From positions 806,001 through 870,000 of the forward strand of contig NC_014506.1 in NCBI RefSeq assembly GCF_000147355.1: 64,000 nucleotides of DNA. Reading direction: 5' to 3'. This document shows positions 25,434-34,537 of this stretch, in pieces. Each line of letters starts with the position of its first letter. Position 1 is the first letter of the stretch. Below the pieces are notes generated by a model. The model worked only from the letters and a program-made list of their open reading frames with translations. It was not told where the DNA came from and did not search any database. A program made the position numbers and the translations under genes. Source of the stretch: Sulfurimonas autotrophica DSM 16294 (GTDB lineage Bacteria; Campylobacterota; Campylobacteria; Campylobacterales; Sulfurimonadaceae).

Positions 25434-26582
25434 ATGAAAAAGTATTTAACAATTTTACTTATTACATTTCTTCTGGCCGGTTGTGCAAGCAGTGATTACA
25501 ATGCAATTGTGCGGGCTGGTATGTCAAAAAATCCATCCGCTGCTTTTAAAGGTTTTGCGCGTAATAAATCCGTTCACTATATACAACATCCAAAACAGCT
25601 ACAATCAGACATTAGATTTTTAACTAGTTTTATGAAGAATATTTCAAAATCATGGGGTAAAGAGAATGTGCTTATACCTCAGAAAAAAGAGTATGTAAAA
25701 TACCTGCAAAACTATAAGAGCAGAGCATTAATTGATTTTACAAAAGGCACTGTACGGGTAGAAACACTCGGGGATAAAAAAAATTTAAAGCAGAGTATAG
25801 TTATTACACTGTTATTGCCTGATGACCCAAGAAGTGTTGATCTGTTTGGGACCAAAAATGCCAAGCTCGGAGGCACACCTTATCTTTTTGGTGAAGTTAA
25901 AGATGATATGAATAAAAATATCCGCTACCAGTGGCGGGCAAACAGATATGCGAATATCTTGCTGAAAAACAACTATAAAACTGCAACTATCAAGCGTAAG
26001 GGCAAACCTGTAAAAATGAGCTATGTTGAATTTCCTATGGTGCGTGACCATGCAAATATACGGATTGCAAAATTTAAACCACTGGTAAAAAAGTATGCTA
26101 AAAAGTACAATATAAGTGAAAATTTAGTTTATGCCATTATAAAAACAGAGAGTGATTTTAACCAATTTGCCGTCAGTGGTTCCGGTGCTTACGGACTAAT
26201 GCAGATTATGCCAAAAACTGCAGGGCGTGATGCGTACTTACATGTAAAGGGCCAAAAACATACACCGTCAAAAATCTATCTTTTTAATGCAAAGAATAAT
26301 ATTGAATTGGGTGTAGCCTATTTAAATATATTAAATAAAAAATACTTGAGCGGTATTTACAATCCTGTATCACGCGAGTATTGTGTTATCAGTGCTTACA
26401 ATACCGGAAGCGGAAATGTATTAAAGACCTTTAATAAAGACAGAAACAGGGCAAAAAAAACTATTAATACTTTAAAACCAAACGTTGTATATACTAAGTT
26501 GCGTAATAATCTTCCTTATAAAGAAACACGAGATTATTTACAAAAAGTTGTTACTGCCAAAAAAGAGTTTGTACATATATAA
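25434..26582 (+). CDS. MltC-like membrane-bound lytic transglycosylase (lipoprotein)
   Basis: Cleaves the glycan strand of peptidoglycan from the periplasmic face of a membrane. The 382-residue product has a lipobox LLAGC at about residues 13-17, an N-terminal MltC-like domain (about 40-200) and an SLT lysozyme-like domain (about 215-375). The SLT part shows the catalytic glutamate in AIIKTESDFNQFAVSGSGAY, GLMQIMPKTAG, and ISAYNTGSGNV. It is the first gene to the right of the island and probably the original neighbour of tRNA-Met. Confidence 0.88.
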   Translation: MKKYLTILLITFLLAGCASSDYNAIVRAGMSKNPSAAFKGFARNKSVHYIQHPKQLQSDIRFLTSFMKNISKSWGKENVLIPQKKEYVKYLQNYKSRALIDFTKGTVRVETLGDKKNLKQSIVITLLLPDDPRSVDLFGTKNAKLGGTPYLFGEVKDDMNKNIRYQWRANRYANILLKNNYKTATIKRKGKPVKMSYVEFPMVRDHANIRIAKFKPLVKKYAKKYNISENLVYAIIKTESDFNQFAVSGSGAYGLMQIMPKTAGRDAYLHVKGQKHTPSKIYLFNAKNNIELGVAYLNILNKKYLSGIYNPVSREYCVISAYNTGSGNVLKTFNKDRNRAKKTINTLKPNVVYTKLRNNLPYKETRDYLQKVVTAKKEFVHI

Positions 26583-26597
26583 TTATAAGGAATATCA

Positions 26598-27401
26598 GTG
26601 CGAAACATATATTTGATTATTGCCAAGCAGATTGTGGAAGAAGCAGGTAGAATTATTAAAGAAGCTAGAGAAACAAATACGTTTTCTTATGAATTTAAAG
26701 ATGATGATACACCTGTAAGTAATATCGATCAGCAGGTTCAAGATTATATGACAAAACGTTTAAAAGATAGTTTTGATATACAGGTCATGGGAGAAGAGCA
26801 GTGCGATGATATTGACACTTCACAGCCGTACTGGGCAATCGACCCAATAGATGGTACATGGGCTTTTATAACGCATGAGAATACAGCTGCGATAAATCTT
26901 TCCCTTATAGAAAATGGGGAGGTGAGTGTAGGTATAGTCTTTAATCCGTTTACAAATGAATTTTTTCAAACTGAAAAGGGTGCGAAGTCTTATATTGGGA
27001 TGTTGACCTTACCATTAAGGGAGAATCCTACAGTTGCTGTAGTTAATTTCAAGCCTGAACGTTCCCATCCTATTGTAAGAAGTCTTAATCAGCTTTTTAA
27101 AGAGGATAGGGTGAAAAAGCTAACGTCTATAGGCGGTTCTATCACCTACTCAATGTGTATGGTTGCAAAAGGTGCTTACAGCAATTATATAGCGTATTTT
27201 CCTAAGTCTGCCAATGCATGGGATCTCTCAGCGGCATGTTTGATTATAAAAAATGCCGGAGGTTTTGTTACTGATTTACAAGGGGTGGAAATTGATCCTA
27301 TCAATCATCAAGGTTATATAGTGGCAAGTGCAAATGCAACAGCGCGTAATGATTTTTTAAATATGATTAATCCTCTGTTGGCAGTCCAAACTTCTGAGTA
27401 A
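26598..27401 (+). CDS. Inositol monophosphatase family phosphatase
   Basis: Mg2+-dependent sugar or nucleotide phosphatase of the IMPase/CysQ fold, 267 residues. The metal-binding motifs are GEEQCDD (about 72) with the preceding Asp-rich region, WAIDPIDGTWAF (about 86-97) and AWDLSAACLIIKNAGG (about 211-226). The substrate cannot be decided; CysQ-type PAP phosphatase, inositol phosphatase or a sugar phosphatase are all possible. The GTG start follows ATAAGG. Its end overlaps the convergent ThiF-like gene by 35 bases. Confidence 0.85.
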   Translation: MRNIYLIIAKQIVEEAGRIIKEARETNTFSYEFKDDDTPVSNIDQQVQDYMTKRLKDSFDIQVMGEEQCDDIDTSQPYWAIDPIDGTWAFITHENTAAINLSLIENGEVSVGIVFNPFTNEFFQTEKGAKSYIGMLTLPLRENPTVAVVNFKPERSHPIVRSLNQLFKEDRVKKLTSIGGSITYSMCMVAKGAYSNYIAYFPKSANAWDLSAACLIIKNAGGFVTDLQGVEIDPINHQGYIVASANATARNDFLNMINPLLAVQTSE

Positions 27402-28044
27402 TAAGTTCTCCTTCATCATTAAAAAAGAGATAATACAGCAGGTCTTTTTTTACAGCCAAATCTGCCAAAAATCTTAAAGCAAGATTTGCCTGCAGAGATG
27501 CTATATGCATAACAATAGGTGCTGCAATTCCGGCAGGTGTTTTTTGCACGATTTTAAAAGCGTCATTAAATGAGGATTTATCGATAAAACAAACCTGTCC
27601 GTGAAAAGCTTCAACACTTCCATATATCCAAGGCATATTGACTTTTTTTGCATAGGTATTAATGTCCCCGCGTGTAGGAAGGTTGTCTGTTGCATCTATG
27701 ATGAGGTCAACGGAAATATTCTTTTTCGTCCACTCTTCGAAATTACACTCATGGGCAATTGCTTTTGTAAATGGACATTTTTGCTCTATAGTCTGGATAT
27801 TGATTTTGGCTTTATTTTTTCCTTCATCCCCCATTTTGAATGCAATCTGTCTATGAATATTGTGCAGACTTACTTCATCAAAATCTATAATATGTATTTC
27901 TCCGATTCCTGTTGAACCTAATGCAAAAGCAAGTGAAGAACCAAGTCCTCCTGCACCAACGATTGCTATTTTTTTAGTTTGAAGTCTGTTTTGCGTCTCT
28001 TCTCCCCAAAGCTGTACCTGTCTGTGAAAATATTGCATCATCAT
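27367..28044 (-). CDS. ThiF/MoeB/HesA-family adenylyltransferase, short form
   Basis: E1-like enzyme that adenylates the C-terminus of a sulfur-carrier protein. The 225-residue product has RHRQ-like YFHRQVQLWG, nucleotide motif VGAGGLGSS, DFDEVSLHNIHRQ and DATDNLPTRGDIN. It lacks the two CXXC zinc pairs usual in MoeB/ThiF; the region between VEAFHGQV and AGIAAPIVMHIASLQ is shortened. It ends an operon with metY, metX, xseB and a nitrilase-like gene, so a link to sulfur transfer in methionine synthesis is plausible. Three adjacent ATGs are possible starts; the second or third has better spacing to AGGA. Confidence 0.82.
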   Translation of the reverse strand: MMMQYFHRQVQLWGEETQNRLQTKKIAIVGAGGLGSSLAFALGSTGIGEIHIIDFDEVSLHNIHRQIAFKMGDEGKNKAKINIQTIEQKCPFTKAIAHECNFEEWTKKNISVDLIIDATDNLPTRGDINTYAKKVNMPWIYGSVEAFHGQVCFIDKSSFNDAFKIVQKTPAGIAAPIVMHIASLQANLALRFLADLAVKKDLLYYLFFNDEGELITQKFGLPTED

Positions 28045-28055
28045 AAATCCTTTTT

Positions 28056-28850
28056 TTAGTGAGTTCTTTTACTTATAGCTTCTTTAAATCCCCATGTGCG
28101 CCTGGCACGTACAACATCAGTATGGCTCATGTCCACTATCATTAACTCTTCTGTGTTGCCTAAATGGTTGAGCAGTTCCGCATTGGGAGATGCCAAAATA
28201 GAATCACCGTAAAATTTCCATATAAACTCTTTATCTTGATACTCACCGATTCTGTTGGCTCTTAGTATATATATATTGTGTGTAAACGCTCTTGTAAGTA
28301 CTAACGCTTTCCATCTTTCATAAGATTCAAAAGTCGAAACACTCGGAACCAGTAAACAGTCTATATTTTTATTCCTAAGTTTAGCAAAAAAATCATCAAA
28401 ATGAAGTTCAAATCCATTCATCACTGCAAATTTAAAGCCGTCAATTTTAAAAACCATAGGTGCCTGTAGCTGTGTAATCTCATTTGCAAAAAACTTTTCT
28501 TCATTCCAGTGCGCATAGTTTATAAGAATTTGTTGATTATAGTAAGAGGTAGATGCAGGCGCAAATTTTGCTATACATTTATAGATTTCATCTTTTTTTA
28601 CAATGACAAGAGGAGCAATTATCGTCATATTATATGTTAAAGAGAGTTCTTTTAAAATTTTAATTTGGTGAAGAGCCTGTTCTTTTATCATAGATACAGA
28701 CATATGTTCAAGCTCTTTAAAAAAAGGGTTCAAGACATATTCACCAAGCAGCAATACTCTTACCTCTTTTTTACTTGCGATTCTTACATAATTATAAAGT
28801 TTTGTTGAACTCATGCCCTGAGCATTGAGTTGTAAAACTGCGGCTTTCAT
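28056..28850 (-). CDS. Nitrilase-superfamily protein without catalytic cysteine
   Basis: A 264-residue protein with the carbon-nitrogen hydrolase fold: LLLGEYVLNPF contains the family glutamate (residue 37). The segment equivalent to the catalytic ICYE motif reads MNGFELHF, putting glycine 146 where the nucleophilic cysteine should be. The lysine normally found before the HL pair also appears to be replaced (INYAHW). It is therefore probably not an amidase and may act as a binding protein or regulator. It is translation-coupled to xseB (ATGA) and 11 bases from the ThiF-like gene. Confidence 0.8.
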   Translation of the reverse strand: MKAAVLQLNAQGMSSTKLYNYVRIASKKEVRVLLLGEYVLNPFFKELEHMSVSMIKEQALHQIKILKELSLTYNMTIIAPLVIVKKDEIYKCIAKFAPASTSYYNQQILINYAHWNEEKFFANEITQLQAPMVFKIDGFKFAVMNGFELHFDDFFAKLRNKNIDCLLVPSVSTFESYERWKALVLTRAFTHNIYILRANRIGEYQDKEFIWKFYGDSILASPNAELLNHLGNTEELMIVDMSHTDVVRARRTWGFKEAISKRTH

Positions 28851-29035
28851 CGCTCAGTTTTTAGATTTTGAATTTTAATTTGAGCATCTTCGAGCATTTT
28901 TTGTGCCTGGGCTAACTCTTTCATCCCTTTTTCATAGGCTTTGACACTCTCTTCTAGGGTGATTTCCGGATTCATAAGTGTTTCCAAAATTTCTTTGGCA
29001 CTTTGCAGTTTTGTTTCAAATTTTTCTTTAGCCAT
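28847..29035 (-). CDS. xseB: Exodeoxyribonuclease VII small subunit
   Basis: A 62-residue helical hairpin protein with family features FETKLQSAKEILETLMNPE and LEESVKAYEKGMKELAQAQ. Several XseB copies bind one XseA to form the single-strand DNA nuclease. The ATG at 29033-29035 has AAAGGA eight bases upstream; an in-frame ATG at 29044 overlaps that site and is less likely. It overlaps the ends of metX and the nitrilase-like gene. Confidence 0.9.
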   Translation of the reverse strand: MAKEKFETKLQSAKEILETLMNPEITLEESVKAYEKGMKELAQAQKMLEDAQIKIQNLKTER

Positions 29036-30134
29036 TGAGTGCATCCTTTACATGGTTTTCAAATTTATTTAGTTCTACTAAAAATGCATCATGACCGTAG
29101 TCACTCTTCACATCTATATAGCTATGGTTTTTATTGCCGATCTTATCTAATTCATCAGCAATCTCTTTCATCTCAAAATTTTTAAATAACAAATCATTTT
29201 TAAAACTTACCAAATAAAGCGCAGAAGTTACGCGCTTAAGCGCTTCAGCCAAAGAATCAAACCCTCGAGACAAATCATATATGTTAATTGCTTTTGTTAT
29301 GTAGAGATACGCCAGCGGATCAAACCATTTTGTAAAATTATAGCCGTTGTACTCCAAATAAGACTCTACTTGAAACTTTCCAAAAAGTTCATAAAGTCCG
29401 TCTGTGAGTTTATAGTCTCTGCCGAATTTTTCACGCATAGATTCATGCGATAAAAAGCTGATATGTCCTGCCATACGACCGACTGCCATCCCAGAAAGGC
29501 CTTGTTCTTTGAGTAGATCCGGGTCATAATAACCTTGTTTAAAGTCAGGGTCATTGAGGATAGACTCTTGAGCAACTTTATTAAATGCAATAGCCCATGG
29601 CTGGGTTGCGTGTGTGGTGGCAAGTGCTATGATTTTATTGGCAAAATTCGGGTAGTGAATAGCAAATTGGAGTGCCTGCATACCGCCCATAGAACCGCCG
29701 ACAATTGCATGTACTCTGTGAATATCAAGTCTGTCAAACAAAATTCTTTGTGCTTTGACCATATCTTTTATGCTGACAACCGGAAATTTATAACGATAAG
29801 GTTCTTGGTATGGATGTTGTAGGCTCATAGGACCGGTCGAGCCAAAACAACTGCCTATAACATTTGAGCAGATAACAAAATATTTGTCAGTATCTATTGC
29901 TTTGCCGGAGCCAATAAAGCCGTCCCACCAACCGGGTTTTGTTTCATCTTCATACAAACCTGCAGCATGATGTGACCCTGTGAGTGCATGACAAACAACA
30001 ACTACGTTGCTCTTGTCTTCATTCATGGTTCCATATGTTTCATATGTTATATCATACGGCTCCAAAATACGCCCGCTTTCAAGATAAAGCGGATTAGTAA
30101 AGTGTTCTGTATATGTTTGCAGGTTTAAAGACAA
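29028..30134 (-). CDS. metX: Homoserine O-acetyltransferase
   Basis: Acetylates homoserine with acetyl-CoA, giving the substrate for direct sulfhydrylation by MetY. The 368-residue alpha/beta hydrolase has VVVCHALTGSHHAAG, GSGKAIDTDKYFVICSN, the nucleophile elbow GGSMGG (Ser near residue 147), and a C-terminal SDYGHDAFL carrying the catalytic His and nearby Asp. It lies 51 bases downstream of metY on the same strand. MetX or MetX-like succinyltransferase specificity cannot be fully separated by eye. Confidence 0.93.
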   Translation of the reverse strand: MSLNLQTYTEHFTNPLYLESGRILEPYDITYETYGTMNEDKSNVVVVCHALTGSHHAAGLYEDETKPGWWDGFIGSGKAIDTDKYFVICSNVIGSCFGSTGPMSLQHPYQEPYRYKFPVVSIKDMVKAQRILFDRLDIHRVHAIVGGSMGGMQALQFAIHYPNFANKIIALATTHATQPWAIAFNKVAQESILNDPDFKQGYYDPDLLKEQGLSGMAVGRMAGHISFLSHESMREKFGRDYKLTDGLYELFGKFQVESYLEYNGYNFTKWFDPLAYLYITKAINIYDLSRGFDSLAEALKRVTSALYLVSFKNDLLFKNFEMKEIADELDKIGNKNHSYIDVKSDYGHDAFLVELNKFENHVKDALNG

Positions 30135-30185
30135 GTGAATAATACTCCAAAAATTAATAATGGTATTTTAGCAAAAGAGTCTTAA

Positions 30186-31451
30186 TTATGCTTCAAGTGC
30201 TTGTTTCAAGTCTTCTATTAAATCTTTGACACTCTCTAAACCGCAGGAAATTCGTATGAGTCCTTCGGGAACACCACAGGCAATTAATTCTTCATGCGAA
30301 AGCTGCTGATGTGTCGTAGAAGCGGGATGTGTAATGATAGATTTTGAATCACCGATATTGACAACAAGAGAGTATAGTTTTGTTGCATCTACTATTTTTG
30401 TCGCTTCATCAAAATCTTCAACTTCAAAACTCAGCAGTCCGCTGCACAAACCGTCTTGAAAGTATTTTTGTGCGTTCTTATAGTTTGCATTGCTTTTTAA
30501 CCCGGGATAATTTACTTTTTTTACTTTTTTGTGTGATTCTAAAAACTCTGCGAGCATAAGCGCATTTTTGGAATGTTCTTTCATTCTTAAAGAGAGTGTT
30601 TCAATACCTTGAATAAAAAGCCATGAATTAAATGGAGAAACGACTGCACCCAAATCGCGAAGAAGTGATAAACGGGCACGCAGTGTATATGGAGGCAGCC
30701 CGGTATCAGTATATACAAGTCCGTGATAAGAAGCATCAGGCTCGTTAAAATGGCTGTATCTCGGATTGTTCTTTAGTTTGTCAACCAGTCCTTTTCTCTC
30801 TACTAAAATTCCGCCTATTGCCAATCCTTGACCTGTTGTATATTTGCTGGCACTGTGAACAGTTATGTCTGCACCAAATTCAAAAGGACGGCATAAAACA
30901 GGTGTTGCTACGGTATTGTCAACAATTGTTAAAATATTATGCTTATTCGCGATAGCAGTGAGTGCTTCTATGTCGGCAACATCAATACTCGGATTAGTCA
31001 ATGATTCAAAAAAAATCACTTTTGTCTTTTCATCAATAAGTACTTCTATCTGTTGCGGTTTATGCACATCAAAAAATCTGGCTTCAATGCCGAATCGTTT
31101 AAGCGTATGCGTGCTGAGTGTTAAGCTTCCACCGTAAAGCTGGTTAGCACAAATAATATTGTCTCCTGCTTGGGCCGCATTGGCTAGTGCAAAAAATATT
31201 GCACTCATACCGCTTGCAGTAGCGATTGCTGCCTCCCCGCCTTCAAGTGCGGTAAAACGTTTTTCAAAAACATCAGTTGTAGGGTTATTTAAACGTGTAT
31301 ATATATTGCCAAGTTCTTTTAGCGCAAAGAGGTTTGCCGCATGCTCAACATCACGAAATTCATAAGCAGTAGTTTGATAAATTGGAACAGCCATTGTTCT
31401 CTGGGAGTCTTTTTCATATCCGGCATGAAGCGCTAGTGTTTGTAAATCCAT
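30186..31451 (-). CDS. metY: O-acetylhomoserine sulfhydrylase
   Basis: Pyridoxal-phosphate enzyme that makes homocysteine from O-acetylhomoserine and sulfide or a thiocarboxylated carrier protein. At 421 residues with the extra segments of MetY, it shows LNNPTTDVFEKRFTALEGG, VDNTVATPVLCRPFEFGAD and the PLP-lysine motif SASKYTTGQG near residue 206. The metX gene follows. In Wolinella, a related MetY takes sulfur from a protein thiocarboxylate, which would suit the ThiF-like gene in this operon. Confidence 0.94.
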   Translation of the reverse strand: MDLQTLALHAGYEKDSQRTMAVPIYQTTAYEFRDVEHAANLFALKELGNIYTRLNNPTTDVFEKRFTALEGGEAAIATASGMSAIFFALANAAQAGDNIICANQLYGGSLTLSTHTLKRFGIEARFFDVHKPQQIEVLIDEKTKVIFFESLTNPSIDVADIEALTAIANKHNILTIVDNTVATPVLCRPFEFGADITVHSASKYTTGQGLAIGGILVERKGLVDKLKNNPRYSHFNEPDASYHGLVYTDTGLPPYTLRARLSLLRDLGAVVSPFNSWLFIQGIETLSLRMKEHSKNALMLAEFLESHKKVKKVNYPGLKSNANYKNAQKYFQDGLCSGLLSFEVEDFDEATKIVDATKLYSLVVNIGDSKSIITHPASTTHQQLSHEELIACGVPEGLIRISCGLESVKDLIEDLKQALEA

Positions 31452-31454
31452 AGG

Positions 31455-31907
31455 TTAACCTTTATTCTGATTGAGTGTTTCATCTTTGATTTTTTGTAAA
31501 AATTCTAAAATATTTTCTTGATATGCCAAGGTGTCATTGTCGTAGGTATATTTTAAAAATTCTCTGAGTGCATCGACATCTATTTTTTTTGCATAACGAG
31601 GGACAATTTTCAACTCTTTTTGTATATTGAATGCCAATGAATCAATATCTAAACCATTATTTTCTTTTACTTTTTTGACAAGCTCTTTGGATGATAACAT
31701 GAGCAGATTTGCTCTATCTGTATCATCCTTATATAATTTGAGACCGATATTTTTAATTAGAACGTAGTTTTCTACAGTTGCTTCTTCATTGGCTGCAATC
31801 AAGAGGGCAAAAATTTTTGCACGAAATTCCAGTGAACCGTGATGGTGTACAAATAGTTCCCGAAATGCACTAAAAAAATGATGTTTTAGTCTAAAACCGA
31901 GTCTCAT
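31455..31907 (-). CDS. Conserved-looking protein of unknown function
   Basis: A 150-residue, mostly helical, soluble protein beginning [15 protein letters not shown], with a histidine-rich [10 protein letters not shown] segment near residue 20 and a charged C-terminus. There is no signal peptide. It lies three bases upstream of metY, so it is the first gene of the methionine operon. A TATAAT on the minus strand at 31926-31931 is its likely -10. I do not recognise the family. Confidence 0.75.
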   Translation of the reverse strand: MRLGFRLKHHFFSAFRELFVHHHGSLEFRAKIFALLIAANEEATVENYVLIKNIGLKLYKDDTDRANLLMLSSKELVKKVKENNGLDIDSLAFNIQKELKIVPRYAKKIDVDALREFLKYTYDNDTLAYQENILEFLQKIKDETLNQNKG

Positions 31908-31989
31908 TAATCTTCCTTATGTCGTATTATACATTTTATCCATTGAAAATGGTATAATTTCAAAAATAATTGTAATAAGGAATTTTTTT

Positions 31990-32700
31990 ATGGGTAGAGC
32001 CTTTGAATATAGAAAAGCATCAAAGTTAAAAAGATGGGGAGCAATGTCTAAATTGTTTCCAAAACTTGGGAAAGTTATCACTATGGCGGCAAAAGAGGGT
32101 GGTGGTGACCCGGATATGAATGCAAAGCTTAGAACTGCAATTTTAAATGCAAAAGCTGAAAATATGCCAAAAGATAATATTGATGCAGCTATAAAAAGAG
32201 CGACTGCCAAAGACAGTGCTGATATGAAAGAAGTAAATTTTGAAGGAAAAGCACCCCATGGTGTACTTCTTTTCATAGAGTGTGCAACTGATAATAATAC
32301 AAGAACAGTTGCAAATGTAAAAAGTACCTTGAACAAAAACGGTGGAGAAATGCTTACAAACGGTTCTTTAGAATTTATGTTTTCCCGTAAAGCTCTTTTT
32401 GAATTTCCACTTTCAAACGATATGGATATTGAAGAGTTGGAATTGGAACTTATAGATGCAGGACTTGAAGAGATAGAAGCAGAAGACGGTGTTGTCTTGG
32501 TAACAGCTGATTATACAAGTTTTGGTACGATGAATGAAGCTTTAGAAAAAATGGGTGTAGAGATAACGAAAGCTACACTGGAAAGAATTGCAAATACCCC
32601 GATTGAAATCAGTGATGAAGAACATGCTGATGTAGATAAAATTTTAGAAAGACTCGAAGATGATGAAGATGTTCAAAAAGTTTATACAAATTTAGCATAA
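31990..32700 (+). CDS. yebC: YebC/PmpR-family protein
   Basis: A 236-residue protein of the YebC family, with the N-terminal [21 protein letters not shown] block, [15 protein letters not shown], and [13 protein letters not shown]. Members act as transcriptional regulators or relieve ribosome stalling at proline-rich stretches. AAGGA lies eight bases before the ATG, with TATAAT at 31953-31958. The yigZ-like gene follows by five bases. Confidence 0.93.
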   Translation: MGRAFEYRKASKLKRWGAMSKLFPKLGKVITMAAKEGGGDPDMNAKLRTAILNAKAENMPKDNIDAAIKRATAKDSADMKEVNFEGKAPHGVLLFIECATDNNTRTVANVKSTLNKNGGEMLTNGSLEFMFSRKALFEFPLSNDMDIEELELELIDAGLEEIEAEDGVVLVTADYTSFGTMNEALEKMGVEITKATLERIANTPIEISDEEHADVDKILERLEDDEDVQKVYTNLA

Positions 32701-32705
32701 GATAA

Positions 32706-33284
32706 ATGTACTATATAAAAAAAGAGTATGAAAATACTCTTGAGGTGAAGCAGTCAAAGTTTATTGCACATCTCACACCTTATGCCGAATATGAAACACT
32801 TCTGCAAAAACTCAAACAACGACATCCTAAAGCACGGCATTTTGTAACAGCTTATAGATATTTAAATGAATATGAGCAGATTGTTGAACACTCCAGCGAT
32901 GACGGTGAACCGGCCGGAACGTCAGGCAAGCCCTCATTAATGGTTTTGCAGGGTAGGGAACTTATTAATACTGCTGTAATTGTTGTACGCTATTTCGGCG
33001 GAACAAAGCTGGGAACAGGTGGTTTAGTAAGAGCATACAGTGATGCTGTCAATTTAGTTATTGAAAAAGCAGATTTGTATGAGTATAAAAAAGAGCTGAC
33101 TAAAAATATTGTCTTTGATTATAGTGATGTTCGCTTTATAGATTATGAATGTAAAGAGTTTGACATTACTATATCCCACAAAGAATTTGACTCAAAAGTA
33201 TCATACAAAATTACAGCGAGTGAAGAAAATATGAAAAATTTTCTCACTAAAGCTGCTAGAATAATTACAATAGTAGAGAGATAG
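32706..33284 (+). CDS. yigZ: YigZ/IMPACT-family protein
   Basis: A 192-residue UPF0029 protein with the signature SSDDGEPAGTSGKPSLM near residue 64 and VVRYFGGTKLGTGGLVRAYSDA near residue 96. The C-terminal part is the shorter DUF1949-like domain. The biochemical role is not settled; relatives are linked to translation control. It is in the same transcript as yebC and convergent with the secretion cluster. Confidence 0.9.
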   Translation: MYYIKKEYENTLEVKQSKFIAHLTPYAEYETLLQKLKQRHPKARHFVTAYRYLNEYEQIVEHSSDDGEPAGTSGKPSLMVLQGRELINTAVIVVRYFGGTKLGTGGLVRAYSDAVNLVIEKADLYEYKKELTKNIVFDYSDVRFIDYECKEFDITISHKEFDSKVSYKITASEENMKNFLTKAARIITIVER

Positions 33285-33289
33285 ATAAA

Positions 33290-34537
33290 CTATCGTCTAC
33301 CTTGCACTGCATTACCCATATCCCACATTGGTAAGAAAATACCAAGCGCAAGTAATAGAACCATTGATGCTATCATAAGTAGCATAATAGGTTCTATAGC
33401 TTCACTTAAGCCATCTATAATTGCATCAAATCGCATTTTATAGTATTCAGCCACTTTTTTGATCATAGTATCAAGTGTACCACTGTCTTCACCTGCACGA
33501 ATCATTTGAATAATCATATTTTCGAAAAGACCTGTTTCTTCAAGACCCTTATTGAGTGTACCGCCTTTTTCTACAGTGCTTATTACTGATTGAAGTTTCC
33601 TTTTAAGAGGTAGATTGTCTACCATTGAAGTAGCAGTATCCAGGGCTTCGGCTATAGGAATGCCGGCACGAATAAGTTCAGAAAAGACAAGTGTAAATCT
33701 ACTTAAAGTCGCAAACTTTATAATGTTTTTTATTAAATATACTTTGAGCAAAAATTTATGCCAACCATATCTTAAATTTTCATAGTTATTGATTAAGTAT
33801 TTAAAAACAAAAAACACAATAGCAATAATGGCTAAAACATATGGACCAAAATTGTTGAAAATATATTCAAGTTTTAATAAAATAAGTGTTGGTAAAGGCA
33901 GTTGTGCATGGAGCTCTTCAAAAATTGATTTAAACTGAGGAACTACGTAAGAAATTAAAACGGTGAATGCAATAGCCATCGCAATCATAACATTTCTAGG
34001 ATATGCCATTGCTTTTTTAAATTTAACAACATTGGCTCTTATTTCTTCAAGCATATTTGCTAAAGAGTATAAAGCTTCATCCAAATTACCGGTTTTTTCT
34101 CCAAGTTCAACCATTGCAATAGTTAAATTTCCAAGTTCATAGCGAAAGTTTTGCATTGCTGAGGAAATCGAGTGCCCGGCATTAATATCTTCTGCAATTT
34201 TTGAAAAGACAAATTTTAGTGCTTCATCTGTTGTCGCACTTGCAATTTCACTGAGTGAATCATGTATAGAAATACCTGCATTCGTCATAACGGCTAATTG
34301 TCGAATCGCTGCAATAAGTGCATCCGGCTTGATTTTTCTCTTTTTTATATTTGATAAAAAACTTGTTTTAAATCTTTTAAATTGTGCTTCAAGAGGTTCT
34401 TGGGATTCTGTGACTTTGATGATAATGCCGGGAAATTTTAATTTAGCGTAACTATTTGCCTCTTTTTTGTTTTCAGCATAGAGTCCAATCTCTTCTTTTT
34501 TCCCTTTTGTTAAAACAGTTGCTACAAAATATTTCAT
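33290..34537 (-). CDS. Inner-membrane platform protein, GspF/PilC/MshG type
   Basis: A 415-residue protein of the type II secretion/type IV pilus F family. Two related repeats are seen (about 75-200 and 280-400), each with LAVMTNAGISIHDSLSEIA- or FSELIRAGIPIAEALDTA-type helices, and three membrane helices near 180, 235 and 385. It anchors the assembly ATPase in the membrane. The start overlaps the ATPase gene by four bases. It is the last gene of the cluster, corresponding to MshG or CtsF. Confidence 0.9.
   Translation of the reverse strand: MKYFVATVLTKGKKEEIGLYAENKKEANSYAKLKFPGIIIKVTESQEPLEAQFKRFKTSFLSNIKKRKIKPDALIAAIRQLAVMTNAGISIHDSLSEIASATTDEALKFVFSKIAEDINAGHSISSAMQNFRYELGNLTIAMVELGEKTGNLDEALYSLANMLEEIRANVVKFKKAMAYPRNVMIAMAIAFTVLISYVVPQFKSIFEELHAQLPLPTLILLKLEYIFNNFGPYVLAIIAIVFFVFKYLINNYENLRYGWHKFLLKVYLIKNIIKFATLSRFTLVFSELIRAGIPIAEALDTATSMVDNLPLKRKLQSVISTVEKGGTLNKGLEETGLFENMIIQMIRAGEDSGTLDTMIKKVAEYYKMRFDAIIDGLSEAIEPIMLLMIASMVLLLALGIFLPMWDMGNAVQGRR

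Noticed and set aside
31943-31958. TTGAAA followed by TATAAT before yebC as a -35/-10 pair
   Set aside because: The hexamers are only four bases apart; only the TATAAT is kept as a likely -10.
31917-32336. 139-codon minus-strand frame over yebC
   Set aside because: Antisense to a well-conserved gene and covers its promoter; no independent support.
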